From assembly GCF_000373105.1 (NCBI RefSeq), contig NZ_KB890497.1, positions 1 through 64,000 on the forward strand: a stretch of 64,000 nt of DNA, read 5' to 3'. The first letter of the stretch is position 1. Every line of letters begins with the position of its first letter. Of the stretch, positions 7,511 through 16,539 are shown piece by piece. The position numbers and the translations under genes are program-made. Under the pieces are notes generated by a model that saw nothing but the letters and a program-made list of their open reading frames with translations, was not told where the DNA came from and made no database searches. The stretch is from Neolewinella persica DSM 23188. GTDB taxonomy: Bacteria > Bacteroidota > Bacteroidia > Chitinophagales > Saprospiraceae.

Positions 7511-9853
7511 CTATGATCTGCTTATTGATTCATCTAAATTATAAATAGCGGTAGCCAGCATCGCATAAGCGGCTAGTTCCGGAGCTGGCAAGAGGTCCTT
7601 TTGTGCTGAGTCGCCGATCGCTAAAAAGGTGTTGGCGTTTTCCGGGAGTAATTCAAATTCCTGCTTCTCTTCTTCAAAGTAAGCCGCCAACGCTGCAATT
7701 TGCTCCGCCCCCGGCTGCCTGCTGGTCGCCGCTTTATACATGAAGTTGATCCTGTTTTCCAGACCATCCTGAGCCTCAATGGCCCGGTAGGCCAAGTTGC
7801 GGGCACCTTCGATTACCTGTGGGCTATTCATCATCACCAAAGCCTGCAACGGGGTCGAAGTCGTCTCCCGGCTTACCATGCAGAAGTCACGGGTAACTGC
7901 GTCAAAAGTCATCATGTCCGGCGGGGGCACCGTTCTTTTCCAAAAAGTGTAGAGGCTTCTGCGGTATTGTTTTTCGCCTTTGTCTATTTCATACCCAAAG
8001 GAGCTTCCACCACCACCGCCAACGACTTCTTGCCACAGCCCTGCTGGCTGATATGGCTTTACACTGGGGCCGCCAATCGTCGGCACCAGTAATCCGCTGG
8101 ACGCAAGAATATGGTCCCGGATCTTTTCGGCTGATAGCCTGCTTCTGGTCCCGCGTGCGTACAGATTATTTTCCGGGTCGCTTTCAATCTGCGCTTTAGT
8201 GGAGATCGAACTTTGTTGATAGGTGGAGGATAACAGGATGTACTTCAGGATACTTTTCATATCCCAGCCATTCTCCATAAACTTATAAGCCAGGTGGTCC
8301 AACAACTCAGGGTGAGAGGGTAGGGCACCTTGGGCACCAAAGTCATCGGGTGTGCGCACCAGGCCCCTGTTAAAGCACATCATCCAGAGCCGGTTGACCA
8401 TGACCCTGGAGGTCATGGGGTTGTCCTTATTAAACAACCATTCAGCCAACCCCTTACGGTTTTTCTCGTAACCATCAAAGCTGAGTACGGCCACTGGTGT
8501 GGAAGGGAATACTTCTTGTTTGGGATTATCGTAAGCTCCTCTCCCCAGTACGAAAGTTTGCCTCGGGGTTTTCATCTCCTCCATCACCATCAGCTCAATC
8601 TGCTCTACGGTATCCAGGTTCTGAATAAAGGTGGCTTTTGCTTCAATATTTTCAGTTGTCAGTGTGATGAACGGGCTAGGGGTTTCACTGTACCCTATCA
8701 ATCCTTTTTCAGGAACATTATTAAAAAAGGAATACAGGCTGTAGTAGTCCTCTTGCGAAATGGGATCATATTTATGGTCATGGCATTTGGCACATTCTAC
8801 GGACAGGCCTAAAAAAGCTTTGCCGAAGGTCATGGTCCGATCCGACACATATTCTACCCGGTATTCTTCGGGAATTACGCCACCCTCCTGGGTTATTTTG
8901 TGGTTGCGGTTAAAGCCCGTCGCAATTACCTGCTCCAGACTGGCATCCGGCAATAAGTCTCCGGCCAACTGCCAAATGACGAATTGGTCGTAAGGCATAT
9001 TGTTTTTAAAAGCGTGAAGCACCCAATCGCGCCAGGGCCACATCACCCGTTCCAGATCATCCTGATAGCCGTGGGTATCTGCGTAGCGGGCAACGTCCAT
9101 CCAGAAGGCCGTCATGTTTTCGGCGTAGGCCGGGCTATTCAAATATTGGTCAACTATCTTTTCGTAAGCGTCCTTATCGGTGTCGTTGATGAATGCATCA
9201 ATCTCCTCGGGTGTTGGTGGCAAGCCCCGTACATCAAAAGAAAGCCTCCGAATCAAGAGCTCTTTTTGGGCGCTTTCCGAAGGTTGTTTTCCGGCAGCTT
9301 CAATTTTGGCTAATATGAATTTGTCGATGCCATTGCTGACAAACGCTTCCTGCTCCACCGTCGGTAACTCCGGGTTGCTAATGGGCTGAAAAGACCAATG
9401 GTCTTCATACTCAGCGCCCTGTTCTATCCATTTTTTCAGTACCGCCCGCTCATAGTCATTGAGCGTCAGGTTCGATTCCGGAGGTGGCATCATAGTTGCC
9501 TCGTCCTTTGAAGTTATTCGCTCTACCAGTGTGCTTGCTTCCGGATTACCCGGAACTATAGCATGGTGATCCAGCTTGTCTCCCAGTGCTACTAAAGCGG
9601 CAGCGGCATTACTGAGCGATAACCCTGCTTCAATTTTAGTCTTGTCCGGACCGTGACAGGCATAGCAGCGGTCGGAAAGTATGGGCTTTACGTGGTAGTT
9701 GAAGGAAATCTGATCCGGTAGCGACTTATTCGTACCGGTGCTTTGATTTGAAAAGTCTACAACGGTATTTTCTTCGGTGTTACAGCTTGTTAGTAAACCG
9801 GCTAACCAAATGGTGGCAACACAGGAGCAGAGAACTAGTATTTTTTTGGTCAT
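7511..9853 (-). CDS. Planctomycete-type cytochrome c / DUF1549 / DUF1553 lipoprotein
   Basis: 780 aa, first gene of the operon. The N-terminus ends in LLTSC, a lipobox, so a lipid-anchored extracytoplasmic protein is likely. A planctomycete-type cytochrome c domain follows, with heme site CYACH at 63-67 and MMPPPESNLTLNDYE downstream. DUF1549 covers about 155-360 (DVRGLPPTPEEIDAF; CAKCHDHKYDPISQEDYY holds a second CxxCH). DUF1553 covers about 460-740 (NPMTSRVMVNRLW; TSTPLQALVMMNSPQV). The protein is somewhat short for the family because the region between DUF1549 and DUF1553 is compact. Two heme sites suggest electron transfer to the membrane cytochrome encoded at 3784-5814. Confidence 0.92.
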   Translation of the reverse strand: MTKKILVLCSCVATIWLAGLLTSCNTEENTVVDFSNQSTGTNKSLPDQISFNYHVKPILSDRCYACHGPDKTKIEAGLSLSNAAAALVALGDKLDHHAIVPGNPEASTLVERITSKDEATMMPPPESNLTLNDYERAVLKKWIEQGAEYEDHWSFQPISNPELPTVEQEAFVSNGIDKFILAKIEAAGKQPSESAQKELLIRRLSFDVRGLPPTPEEIDAFINDTDKDAYEKIVDQYLNSPAYAENMTAFWMDVARYADTHGYQDDLERVMWPWRDWVLHAFKNNMPYDQFVIWQLAGDLLPDASLEQVIATGFNRNHKITQEGGVIPEEYRVEYVSDRTMTFGKAFLGLSVECAKCHDHKYDPISQEDYYSLYSFFNNVPEKGLIGYSETPSPFITLTTENIEAKATFIQNLDTVEQIELMVMEEMKTPRQTFVLGRGAYDNPKQEVFPSTPVAVLSFDGYEKNRKGLAEWLFNKDNPMTSRVMVNRLWMMCFNRGLVRTPDDFGAQGALPSHPELLDHLAYKFMENGWDMKSILKYILLSSTYQQSSISTKAQIESDPENNLYARGTRSRLSAEKIRDHILASSGLLVPTIGGPSVKPYQPAGLWQEVVGGGGGSSFGYEIDKGEKQYRRSLYTFWKRTVPPPDMMTFDAVTRDFCMVSRETTSTPLQALVMMNSPQVIEGARNLAYRAIEAQDGLENRINFMYKAATSRQPGAEQIAALAAYFEEEKQEFELLPENANTFLAIGDSAQKDLLPAPELAAYAMLATAIYNLDESISRS

Positions 9854-10147
9854 GGATGGGCTTCCGTAAATATCTCATCAATATAAATCAGTACGGCTAA
9901 TATACGGCAGCCTTTTGCTTTGGTTATGGTGTTAATTAACGGTTGGTCTTTTTGGGGATAGATTTTTGGGCGGGGCCGCAGGTGCGCGGGAAGGACGAAG
10001 GAGCAAAGAGGGGAAGTGGTGAATTATCGGATGCTTCATTGCTTTCCAAACCCTTTTCCTGCACCTGCGTCCGCGCCTGATTTGGTTTATTGGTATTATT
10101 AGTCTGCTGGTCCTATTGGCCCGCACTAACAGACCAATAACACCAAC
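9854..10147. repeat. Intergenic gap with a complete palindromic repeat (family A) and word repeat
   Basis: Family A left arm (GGCGGGGCCGCAGGTGC) is at 9968-9985 and the inverse right arm (TGCACCTGCGTCCGCGCC) at 10060-10077. Between them lie AAGGA/AAAG-rich and TTTTCC-rich segments that partly pair, so the whole 110-bp unit is an imperfect palindrome. From 10081 to 10147 a second repeat follows: TATTGGT-type words, then ACCAATA-type words, an inverted arrangement like 22508-22621. No gene is credible here. Confidence 0.8.
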
Positions 10148-11599
10148 CTACGGCGTCCTAACCCGTGTAGTCTCCTGAATCCAACACTCCACCTTAAACG
10201 AATCGCCTTCCTTGATTCCCCGCTGGAAGATGTCGGACTTAGAGGGCATGTACTGCGTGTACCGGTTAATCAGAGTATTTGCCTTGCCGGTCAAATCCGG
10301 CTGAATCCGCTTGGCCTGCTGCCACTTATCAATGGCTGGCCAGGTGACGATCTGTGAATCAAAGCCGGTGCCTGGTCCGCAAAGCGGACCCGAGCTCGCG
10401 TAGAGCGTGCCAATAAGCATATAAGGCTCACCGGTGTTAGGATCTGCATCGGCAGCCTTGCGGGCGTAGCTGCGGGCCTGACCGAAATTACGCTTGTGAC
10501 TGTAGTAGACCTTGGCGGCGTAGAGGTAGTAGCGTCCCTTTTTCTCCGCATCATCCGTTTCGTTGGCGGCGGCTTCGAATTTTTCTATGGCACAGTTGTA
10601 GTCGCTGCTTTCGAGGCAGTTGAAGGCCTCTTTGAGGGTAGAAGGACCGCTGTTGACGACTACCCGACAATTTGTTTCGTAGGCGGCCTTGAGTTCGTCA
10701 AACTCCGGTGTGCCTTCAGCACACTTGCCGTAGCGCAGTCGGCTGTAGGCGGTGCGGATGGCATCGCAGTCCGTCGGGTTCTCTTTATAATCACCGTAGT
10801 ACTGGTCAATATAGTACTGGCAGTCGTAAAAGTCCTCCACCGTTTCAAAGTACCGGAGGGTTTCGGGGGCGTAGGCATTGATGGTGTTCCAGGCGGTACA
10901 TTCGGAGGCTTTGCACTCCGCCAACCCTTTGGCGAGACGGGCCTTCAGCGCGTCAACGACCATTTTGGCTTCCTCAACGTCGATCTTCCCGTCCCGGTGT
11001 TGCTCTACCACCAGTTTGGACATCGGATTAATGATGAAATAATTGAGTTTTTCGGCACCGTCGATCTCGATACTTTCCTTGAAAAGGGCGTAGATCTCGT
11101 CGTCGGTAGCGGAGCCGGGGTAGGTGTAGTAACTGTCAAAACCCTGGATGGCAGCCATGTAGCCGTTGCCGGGGTAACACCGGCGAGCTTCCTGATAGAG
11201 CATTAAGATGGTATCGCCATAAGCTTCCTTTCTTTCCGGGAAATCCTTAGCTAACTGCGTGTAGAATACGACCCCGTCGGAATAGACGGTCGGTCGCTTA
11301 CCATCGGCGGCCGGGCTGACGGCATAAACTTTTCGCCAGTATTTCATGGCCCCCTTCATGTCCTTACCCTTCAGCCGCTGGCGGTAGATTACGTAGCTGT
11401 CGGTCACATCGTCCGGATTAGGGGCGTCGGAGAATTTTTTACAAGGGCTCAGGTTGTCGTCAGCGGTCGGTTTGGGTGTCGTAGTCGTTGGCGGGGGAGT
11501 TGCCGTAGTCGCCGGCCCGGCAGCCTTGGGCGTACAGGCGAAAAAACAGAGGAGAATCAGGTATCCAAGTAGGTGGAAAGGGGAGATGCGTAGGTTCAT
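10148..11599 (-). CDS. TPR-containing lipoprotein of unknown role
   Basis: 483 aa. The signal peptide ends with LLCFFAC, a likely lipobox, then a Thr/Pro-rich linker (TTATPPPTTTTPKPT). The rest is largely alpha-helical with TPR-like units, clearest at about 345-425 (DYNCAIEKFEAAA, YYLYAAKVYYSHKRNFGQARSYARKAADADP). Cys residues recur in pairs. Similar TPR lipoproteins are common in Bacteroidota and often sit at the outer membrane, but no function can be assigned. It is divergent from serC. Confidence 0.75.
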   Translation of the reverse strand: MNLRISPFHLLGYLILLCFFACTPKAAGPATTATPPPTTTTPKPTADDNLSPCKKFSDAPNPDDVTDSYVIYRQRLKGKDMKGAMKYWRKVYAVSPAADGKRPTVYSDGVVFYTQLAKDFPERKEAYGDTILMLYQEARRCYPGNGYMAAIQGFDSYYTYPGSATDDEIYALFKESIEIDGAEKLNYFIINPMSKLVVEQHRDGKIDVEEAKMVVDALKARLAKGLAECKASECTAWNTINAYAPETLRYFETVEDFYDCQYYIDQYYGDYKENPTDCDAIRTAYSRLRYGKCAEGTPEFDELKAAYETNCRVVVNSGPSTLKEAFNCLESSDYNCAIEKFEAAANETDDAEKKGRYYLYAAKVYYSHKRNFGQARSYARKAADADPNTGEPYMLIGTLYASSGPLCGPGTGFDSQIVTWPAIDKWQQAKRIQPDLTGKANTLINRYTQYMPSKSDIFQRGIKEGDSFKVECWIQETTRVRTP

Positions 11600-11680
11600 A
11601 TCAGTCGTAAAGTTGGTTATCGGTAGTATAAAGATGCTAAAGCCTTTTGATGTAGGCGTACCAGTGGAGCAAAATCGTAT

Positions 11681-11688
11681 TATTTTTG
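11681..11688 (+). promoter_or_regulatory. Possible -7 box upstream of serC
   Basis: TATTTTTG fits the Bacteroidota -7 consensus TAnnTTTG and lies 18 nt before the serC ATG. No -33 TTG is seen at the usual spacing. Confidence 0.5.
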
Positions 11689-11706
11689 CGACTCAATAGC
11701 CCCAAA

Positions 11707-12765
11707 ATGAAAAAACATAACTTTTTCGCCGGTCCGGCGATCCTCCCCGCTTCCGTTTTGAAAGAAGCTGCTGCGGCAGTTACTGACTTCGCCGGTATGG
11801 GCTTGTCCATCCTGGAAATCAGCCACCGGTCTCCTGAATTCGTCGCAGTACTGGACGAAGCAGAAGCCCTCGTCCGTGAGTTACTGGAAGTTTCTGATGA
11901 CTACGGCGTCCTCTTCCTTCCCGGTGGTGCCAGCAGCGAGTTTTACCTCACCGCCATGAACCTGCTTAACGAAGACGAAACGGCTGGTTACATCGATACC
12001 GGAGCTTGGTCGGCCAAGGCCATCAAGGAAGCCAAGAACTTCGGCCACGTCAACGTTCTGGCTAGTAGCAAAGAGGCCAACTACAACTACATACCTTCTG
12101 GGTACGATATTCCCGCTGGCCTGCGCTACGTTCACTTAACGAGTAACAATACCATTTTCGGTACACAGTTCCAGGAATTTCCGGAAACAGATGCTCCGCT
12201 GGTTGCTGACATGTCTTCTGATATCTTCAGCCGCCCGCTGCCCCTGGAACGCTTTGGCGTCATTTACGCTGGTGCGCAGAAGAATATGGGCCCGGCCGGT
12301 GTTGCCCTGGTGATCGTCCGCAAAGATCTGCTCGGCCATGTGAAGCGCGCACTTCCTTCTATGCTGGATTATCGCGTGCACATCAAAGGCCAGTCCAGCT
12401 TTAATACGCCGCCAGTTTATCCCATTTACGTCAGCATGCTGACCCTGCGTTGGGTTAAGGAGCACGGTGGGGTTGCCGCCATGCAAAAGAAAAACGAAGA
12501 CAAGGCGAAGCTGCTCTACGACGAGATCGACCGTAACCCTAAGTTCCGTACCACCGTTGAAGATCCGGCCAGCCGCAGCCTGATGAACGTTTGTTTCGTG
12601 CCGACCGATGAGGCAGACACGAAGCCTTTCCTGGAGGCTGCCGAAGCCGCAGGCTGCGTCGGCATCAAAGGTCACCGCTCAGTGGGCGGTTTCCGGGCCA
12701 GTATCTACAATTCTATGCCGAAGGAAAGTGTGCAGGTATTGGTGGATGTTATGAAGGCGTTTTAA
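11707..12765 (+). CDS. serC: Phosphoserine aminotransferase
   Basis: Class V PLP-dependent aminotransferase that converts 3-phosphohydroxypyruvate to O-phosphoserine in serine biosynthesis, and also acts in the DXP-dependent PLP route in some bacteria. The start at 11707 gives MKKHNFFAGPAILPASVL, the standard SerC N-terminus; a codon at 11686 would add seven unmatched residues. 352 aa, normal for the family. The PLP lysine is K192 in YAGAQKNMGPAG; substrate-site features include GGASSEFY and GHRSVGGFRAS near the C-terminus. No serA or other serine gene is adjacent. Confidence 0.96.
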   Translation: MKKHNFFAGPAILPASVLKEAAAAVTDFAGMGLSILEISHRSPEFVAVLDEAEALVRELLEVSDDYGVLFLPGGASSEFYLTAMNLLNEDETAGYIDTGAWSAKAIKEAKNFGHVNVLASSKEANYNYIPSGYDIPAGLRYVHLTSNNTIFGTQFQEFPETDAPLVADMSSDIFSRPLPLERFGVIYAGAQKNMGPAGVALVIVRKDLLGHVKRALPSMLDYRVHIKGQSSFNTPPVYPIYVSMLTLRWVKEHGGVAAMQKKNEDKAKLLYDEIDRNPKFRTTVEDPASRSLMNVCFVPTDEADTKPFLEAAEAAGCVGIKGHRSVGGFRASIYNSMPKESVQVLVDVMKAF

Positions 12766-13266
12766 TTCGCTTCGCGAATGTTGCAGGTTCGCTTCGCTCA
12801 TGTTGCAGTTGTTGCAGGGGGGGCAGGTGCGCAGGTCGCAATAGGAAAGAGCCTTTTTCTCTCTCACGGTAGTTCTCTGTGCTCCCTTATTGACCGTTCT
12901 GTGCAGCTCTCTGTGGAAACCGAATTACAGTGTAGCAGTTCCGACATAAATACTGTGGGGCCGGCCTGCCCTTCTTTGCTTGCTCCTTTTAGCCCATCCT
13001 TGTACCTGCGTCCCCGCCGTCAAGACTGCCGAACATGAACTACTTGACTACCGACTATTTGACTAATAAGGCGGGATCGCAGGTGCAAAAAAAGGTAACG
13101 TGCAACCTTTTGCCCAGTTGCCTCGTCTATAATATAGAACCTGACACCACCGTCTTCGTCGATGAAATAAAGACGTTAGTCTACAATCACCCGATTGGGG
13201 TATTAAAGGTTTCTTAAATACCTGCGTAAACCTTAACTTGTTAACAAATTGAAAACCCAACATAAA
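12766..13266. repeat. Intergenic gap with several repeats
   Basis: 500 bp without a credible gene. 12768-12820 holds TTCGCTTCGCGAA and repeats of the word GTTGCAG. A degenerate family A pair lies at about 12816-12830 (GGGGCAGGTGC) and 13001-13018 (TGTACCTGCGTCCCCGCC), about 200 bp apart. 13033-13068 repeats TACTTGACTAC/TATTTGACTA words. A single family A left arm (GGCGGGATCGCAGGTGCA) is at 13070-13087. The last 150 bp are AT-rich and probably hold the promoter of the next gene. Confidence 0.65.
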
Positions 13267-13479
13267 ATGTCTTTCCGTAAAGCAAAATGGTCTTCCTTAA
13301 TCTTCGTATTCCTACTCACGCTAAGTGGCTTGAGTTTCGGGTTTTTGGTAGGTCGTAGCCAGCAGGCACGCGCTGACCAGGCAACGGAGCAATTTCAGCT
13401 AATGGGCGAGCAGGTTAAAGCCGGCGGAGCCGTATTGACTAAAAGTGCGGATGTGTTCCGTCGCATGCTCGTTCGGTAA
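13267..13479 (+). CDS. Small membrane-anchored protein
   Basis: 70 aa from ATG 13267; a TTG 18 nt upstream is a weaker start. One hydrophobic segment at about 9-30 (SSLIFVFLLTLSGLSFGFLVG) is followed by a short polar tail (ADQATEQFQLMGEQVKAGG...FRRMLVR). A strong terminator follows directly, which supports a real transcription unit. No family recognised; it may be a signal-anchored periplasmic peptide. Confidence 0.6.
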   Translation: MSFRKAKWSSLIFVFLLTLSGLSFGFLVGRSQQARADQATEQFQLMGEQVKAGGAVLTKSADVFRRMLVR

Positions 13480-13517
13480 GCTGACTTAAACAAAAGCTTT
13501 TCACCATCAAGCATATA

Positions 13518-13561
13518 GGGCTTGTCAGGAATCAGATTTCCTGACAAGCCCTTATTTTTTT
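13518..13561 (+). terminator. Rho-independent terminator
   Basis: A perfect 14-bp stem, GGGCTTGTCAGGAA (13518-13531) with TTCCTGACAAGCCC (13538-13551) and a 6-nt loop, followed by TTATTTTTTT. Confidence 0.92.
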
Positions 13562-13857
13562 ATGCCGGCTGTTGTAGTCCATCAGCGGTTCCTCATGTGG
13601 TTTTTTTAGGGGCGACCCTCGCGGCTACGGACTGCACACATCTTTACATGGCTTCCCGGCAGGGCGGATGTCGCTTCTGTTAATACTATATTAGCTTAGT
13701 CTTTAGAGAGGGCACTCAGGTTCCATATGGGGAATAGCTGGTAGTCCATTGTTTTTCGGTCGTACTCTCTATGAACGATGAACTACGAATGATTTTGTAT
13801 CATCGCAGCAGCATACAGCCATTGCCGGATTTGATGCATTTGCCCTTAAAAACTACT
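13562..13857. other. Intergenic gap, nothing firm
   Basis: It contains GGGGCGACCCTCGCGGCTACGG at about 13610-13631, related to the GGGCGAACCC word repeat at 5931, and otherwise AT-richer sequence with no gene or clear promoter. Confidence 0.4.
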
Positions 13858-14499
13858 ATGACGAATTTTCTCGGCCTTCTTTGTGACCTCGATGGCACCC
13901 TCGCGGATACCGAACCCCAGCATTGTGCCGCCTGGCTGGAGATGTTGGCGGAAACACACCAGCTAAATTACGACGTTCACTGGTTCGAGCAGTGGATCGG
14001 TACCAGCGACCGTACCGTCGCTGCCTGGTTGATCGATAGGCATCAACTGTCCGTTTCTGTGGATACGTTGATCGAAGCCAAACAAATACGGTTTCATGCG
14101 CTGGTCCGTACTGCCGGCAAAGGATTCTCAGGCGTACCGGAACAACTGGCTACCATCAGCCAGCAGTTTCCCTTAGCAATTGCGACGAACAGCGGCCGTA
14201 AGGATGCCGACGTAGTCGTGCCCGCCCTTGGGCTCGACCGATTCACCAAAACCATTGTAACCGCTACTGACGTAGACCACCTCAAACCCGCGCCCGACAT
14301 TTACCTCCTCGCAGCCCGGCAACTGGGCCTGCCGGCGGACCAGTGCATCGCCATCGAAGACAGTGCGCCTGGAGGGATTGCAGCTAAAGCCGCAGGTTGT
14401 TACCTGATCGGACTGAACGACGGGGTGACGGGGGCAGATGAAGTGGTGGCTGATAATGCGGAGGCGCTGGGGCGGGCACTGGCGTTGTTGCTAAAGTAA
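13858..14499 (+). CDS. HAD family hydrolase (beta-phosphoglucomutase-like)
   Basis: 213 aa. Motif I is D10-L-D12-G-T-L-A-D-T near the N-terminus, motif II is AIATNSG, motif III is the Lys in DHLKPAPDIYL, and motif IV is AIEDSAPGG. The cap region between about 17 and 85 is the alpha-helical C1 type seen in beta-phosphoglucomutase and phosphoglycolate phosphatase. Start 13858 puts motif I at the usual place; an upstream ATG at 13771 would add 29 unmatched residues. Substrate cannot be told; sugar phosphates are typical. Confidence 0.88.
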   Translation: MTNFLGLLCDLDGTLADTEPQHCAAWLEMLAETHQLNYDVHWFEQWIGTSDRTVAAWLIDRHQLSVSVDTLIEAKQIRFHALVRTAGKGFSGVPEQLATISQQFPLAIATNSGRKDADVVVPALGLDRFTKTIVTATDVDHLKPAPDIYLLAARQLGLPADQCIAIEDSAPGGIAAKAAGCYLIGLNDGVTGADEVVADNAEALGRALALLLK

Positions 14500-14543
14500 C
14501 CACTAAGGCATTAAGGGCACTAAGGTCTACACTAAGGGTAAGG
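14498..14543. repeat. Repeat family B (CACTAAGG words)
   Basis: The sequence repeats ACTAAGG/ATTAAGGG/ACTAAGGG and begins on the stop codon of the HAD gene. Closely similar copies occur at 46726-46769 and 62531-62565. The remaining sequence to 14655 is AT-rich and probably holds the promoter of the next gene. Confidence 0.75.
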
Positions 14544-14655
14544 GTGGGGCGTTGGAGTAATCATAGGGGCATTTAGGAGAGGGTGTCCTCAATCAAGCGC
14601 CTATTGGTCACCAATACATTTTAAATATTACCAAATTTATAAACGAACCAGCGAA

Positions 14656-15132
14656 ATGAAGAAAATTAGAATCTCCGTACTTGCGGTAGTCATAGCTTTT
14701 TTGACACTATCATTTAGCTCATTACAGGCACAAGAATTTGAGGAATTGAACAGAGATTCTATCACTTGCCTGGTTAAGCGCTATTATGATTTGAATAAGA
14801 AGATTTTTGCGAGGAATTCAACGGTGGATGATATTGACAATGTGTTCAATCTTTTCACGGATGATTTTACCTATGTCCATCCTAAATATGGTGGTACCTA
14901 TACAAGAGAAACATTATACAGCGGGTACGTAAGGAACCAGGAAAATGGAGGATACGACGGCAAGGTGGTAGATGTTAAAATAATCAATATGATTGTTGGT
15001 TTAAACGCTATTGCCGTTGAAAAGAAATTTGTGGAGAAAACAAAAAATGGCCTGTTAGAAGAGGGACAACCTGAGATGACGCTGTTTGAGTTTAGAAGCA
15101 ATAAGATTGCTAGAATATTTGAGTACTGGTAG
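14656..15132 (+). CDS. Secreted NTF2-like (SnoaL-type) protein
   Basis: 158 aa. A clear signal peptide (KKIRISVLAVVIAFLTLSFS, then SSLQAQ) is followed by a compact domain with the NTF2-like pattern: an N-terminal helix, FTDDFTYVHPKYGGTYTRE, then strands ending in MTLFEFRSNKIARIFEYW, typical of the SnoaL fold's last strand. Such proteins are ligand-binding or small isomerase/hydrolase domains. It stands alone between the HAD gene and dinB. No catalytic assignment. Confidence 0.78.
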   Translation: MKKIRISVLAVVIAFLTLSFSSLQAQEFEELNRDSITCLVKRYYDLNKKIFARNSTVDDIDNVFNLFTDDFTYVHPKYGGTYTRETLYSGYVRNQENGGYDGKVVDVKIINMIVGLNAIAVEKKFVEKTKNGLLEEGQPEMTLFEFRSNKIARIFEYW

Positions 15133-15261
15133 CATTCAGTCTTACGACCGTTTCCTTCTCCTAATCGACCGTTTCCTTTTTAAATTAACACTTTTTGTTT
15201 GTTTTTCGTGCATGCGTAGCCGTTATTTGCAACTAATTGCATTAACAACTCCGCAAAACAC

Positions 15262-16395
15262 ATGTTCCAAAAAGCCATCCTCCATTTGGATATGGACGCC
15301 TTCTTCGCGTCTGTGGAAATCATGAAAAACAGCCAATTGATTGGTTTGCCGGTAATTGTGGGTGGGACGGGCGGCAGGGGAGTGGTCAGTTCCTGCAGTT
15401 ATGAGGCCCGTCATTTCGGGATTCATGCGGGGATGCCAATGGCGGTGGCGCTCCGCCGGTGCCCGGCGGCGAAGGTGATCCGGGGGGACTACGAGGACTA
15501 TGAGAGGCACTCCGCCATCGTTACGGAAATCATTGCCGAGGAAGGGCCGCTGTTTGAGAAGGCTTCGATCGATGAGTTTTACGTTGATATCTCGGGCATG
15601 GACCAATATATCGGTTGCGTCCAGTGGAGCAAGGATTTAAGGGCGCGGATTAGCCGGGAGACGGGCCTGCCGCTGTCGGCCGGGCTGGCAATCAACAAAC
15701 TGGTGTCGAAAGTCCGTGCCGGAGAGGCGAAGCCAAACGGCTCGGGCTGGGTGGCTGAGGGAGCGGAGCGGGCCTTTCTTTCTCCGTTGCCGGTCCGTAA
15801 AATTCCTTCGGTTGGCCGGGAAACGGCCCGTAAACTTAGCCTCCTCGGTATCCGTAAGACGGGGACGTTGAGCCAGGTGCCCGTCAATCTGCTGGAGCGG
15901 GAGTTCGGTAAACCCGGCCGGGAGCTGCACCGGCGGGCCAACGGCATCGATCACCGACCGGTAATACCCTTTACTGATCGCAAATCGTTCTCCGCCGAGC
16001 ATACCTTTCAAACGGACACCATTGATGTGGAAGCCCTCCGTCGTTGCCTCCGGGACCTGACGATGCGCCTTGGCTATGACCTCCGCCAGGCGGGAAAGCT
16101 TACGGCAGGCGTAACGGTGAAGATTCGCTACACCGATTTTAATACGTACACCAAAAGCCGGCGCATCAGGTACACTGCCCATGACCAGCAACTACTGCCC
16201 GTGGTGGACAGGTTGTTTACTGACCTGTTCTCCCGCCGGCAGTGCATCCGTCTGGTGGGTGTCCGTTTTGATCGCCTGGCGGCGGGCCACACCCAGCTGG
16301 ACCTGTTTACGGATACGGAGGAAGACAGTGCCTTGTTGGGGGCCTTGGATCGGGTACGCAAGCGGTTTGGTCGAGGAAGTATCGGGCGAGGGTAG
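15262..16395 (+). CDS. dinB: DNA polymerase IV (Y-family)
   Basis: 377 aa. Translesion DNA polymerase. Catalytic acidic residues are D10 in HLDMDAFFASVE and D104/E105 in ASIDEFYVDISG. The helix-hairpin-helix thumb region (IPSVGRETARKLSLLGI) and little-finger domain follow. QLDLF at about 345-349 matches a beta-clamp binding motif, placed internally rather than at the extreme C-terminus. The gap before it (15133-15261) has a direct repeat CGACCGTTTCCTT. No umuD or imuA neighbour is present. Confidence 0.95.
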   Translation: MFQKAILHLDMDAFFASVEIMKNSQLIGLPVIVGGTGGRGVVSSCSYEARHFGIHAGMPMAVALRRCPAAKVIRGDYEDYERHSAIVTEIIAEEGPLFEKASIDEFYVDISGMDQYIGCVQWSKDLRARISRETGLPLSAGLAINKLVSKVRAGEAKPNGSGWVAEGAERAFLSPLPVRKIPSVGRETARKLSLLGIRKTGTLSQVPVNLLEREFGKPGRELHRRANGIDHRPVIPFTDRKSFSAEHTFQTDTIDVEALRRCLRDLTMRLGYDLRQAGKLTAGVTVKIRYTDFNTYTKSRRIRYTAHDQQLLPVVDRLFTDLFSRRQCIRLVGVRFDRLAAGHTQLDLFTDTEEDSALLGALDRVRKRFGRGSIGRG

Positions 16396-16525
16396 AGGAG
16401 AATTCGCTCGTCCGCGAGGGGAATCTTTGTGATACTTTCTGATCTATCGGCGGATAAGTCAGATCCTACGTCGCGCCTTGGCCGACGAGGAATCTTCCCC
16501 AGTGTGTTATATCGCTCAGGTTAGT
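16396..16525. other. Intergenic gap with imperfect inverted segments
   Basis: Contains GAGGGGAATCTT at about 16416 and GAGGAATCTTCCCC near 16488-16501, which can partly pair, between dinB and the LytTR gene. It could be a terminator-like fold but lacks a T run. Confidence 0.3.
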
Positions 16526-16533
16526 CATCTTTG
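16526..16533 (+). promoter_or_regulatory. -7 box of the LytTR gene
   Basis: CATCTTTG (consensus TAnnTTTG, one mismatch) ends 6 nt before the ATG at 16540, so the transcript would have almost no leader. Confidence 0.45.
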
Positions 16534-16539
16534 CTCTAC

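Noticed and set aside
9932-10126. 64-codon minus-strand frame
   Set aside because: It lies inside the family A repeat and word repeat; composition is set by the repeats.
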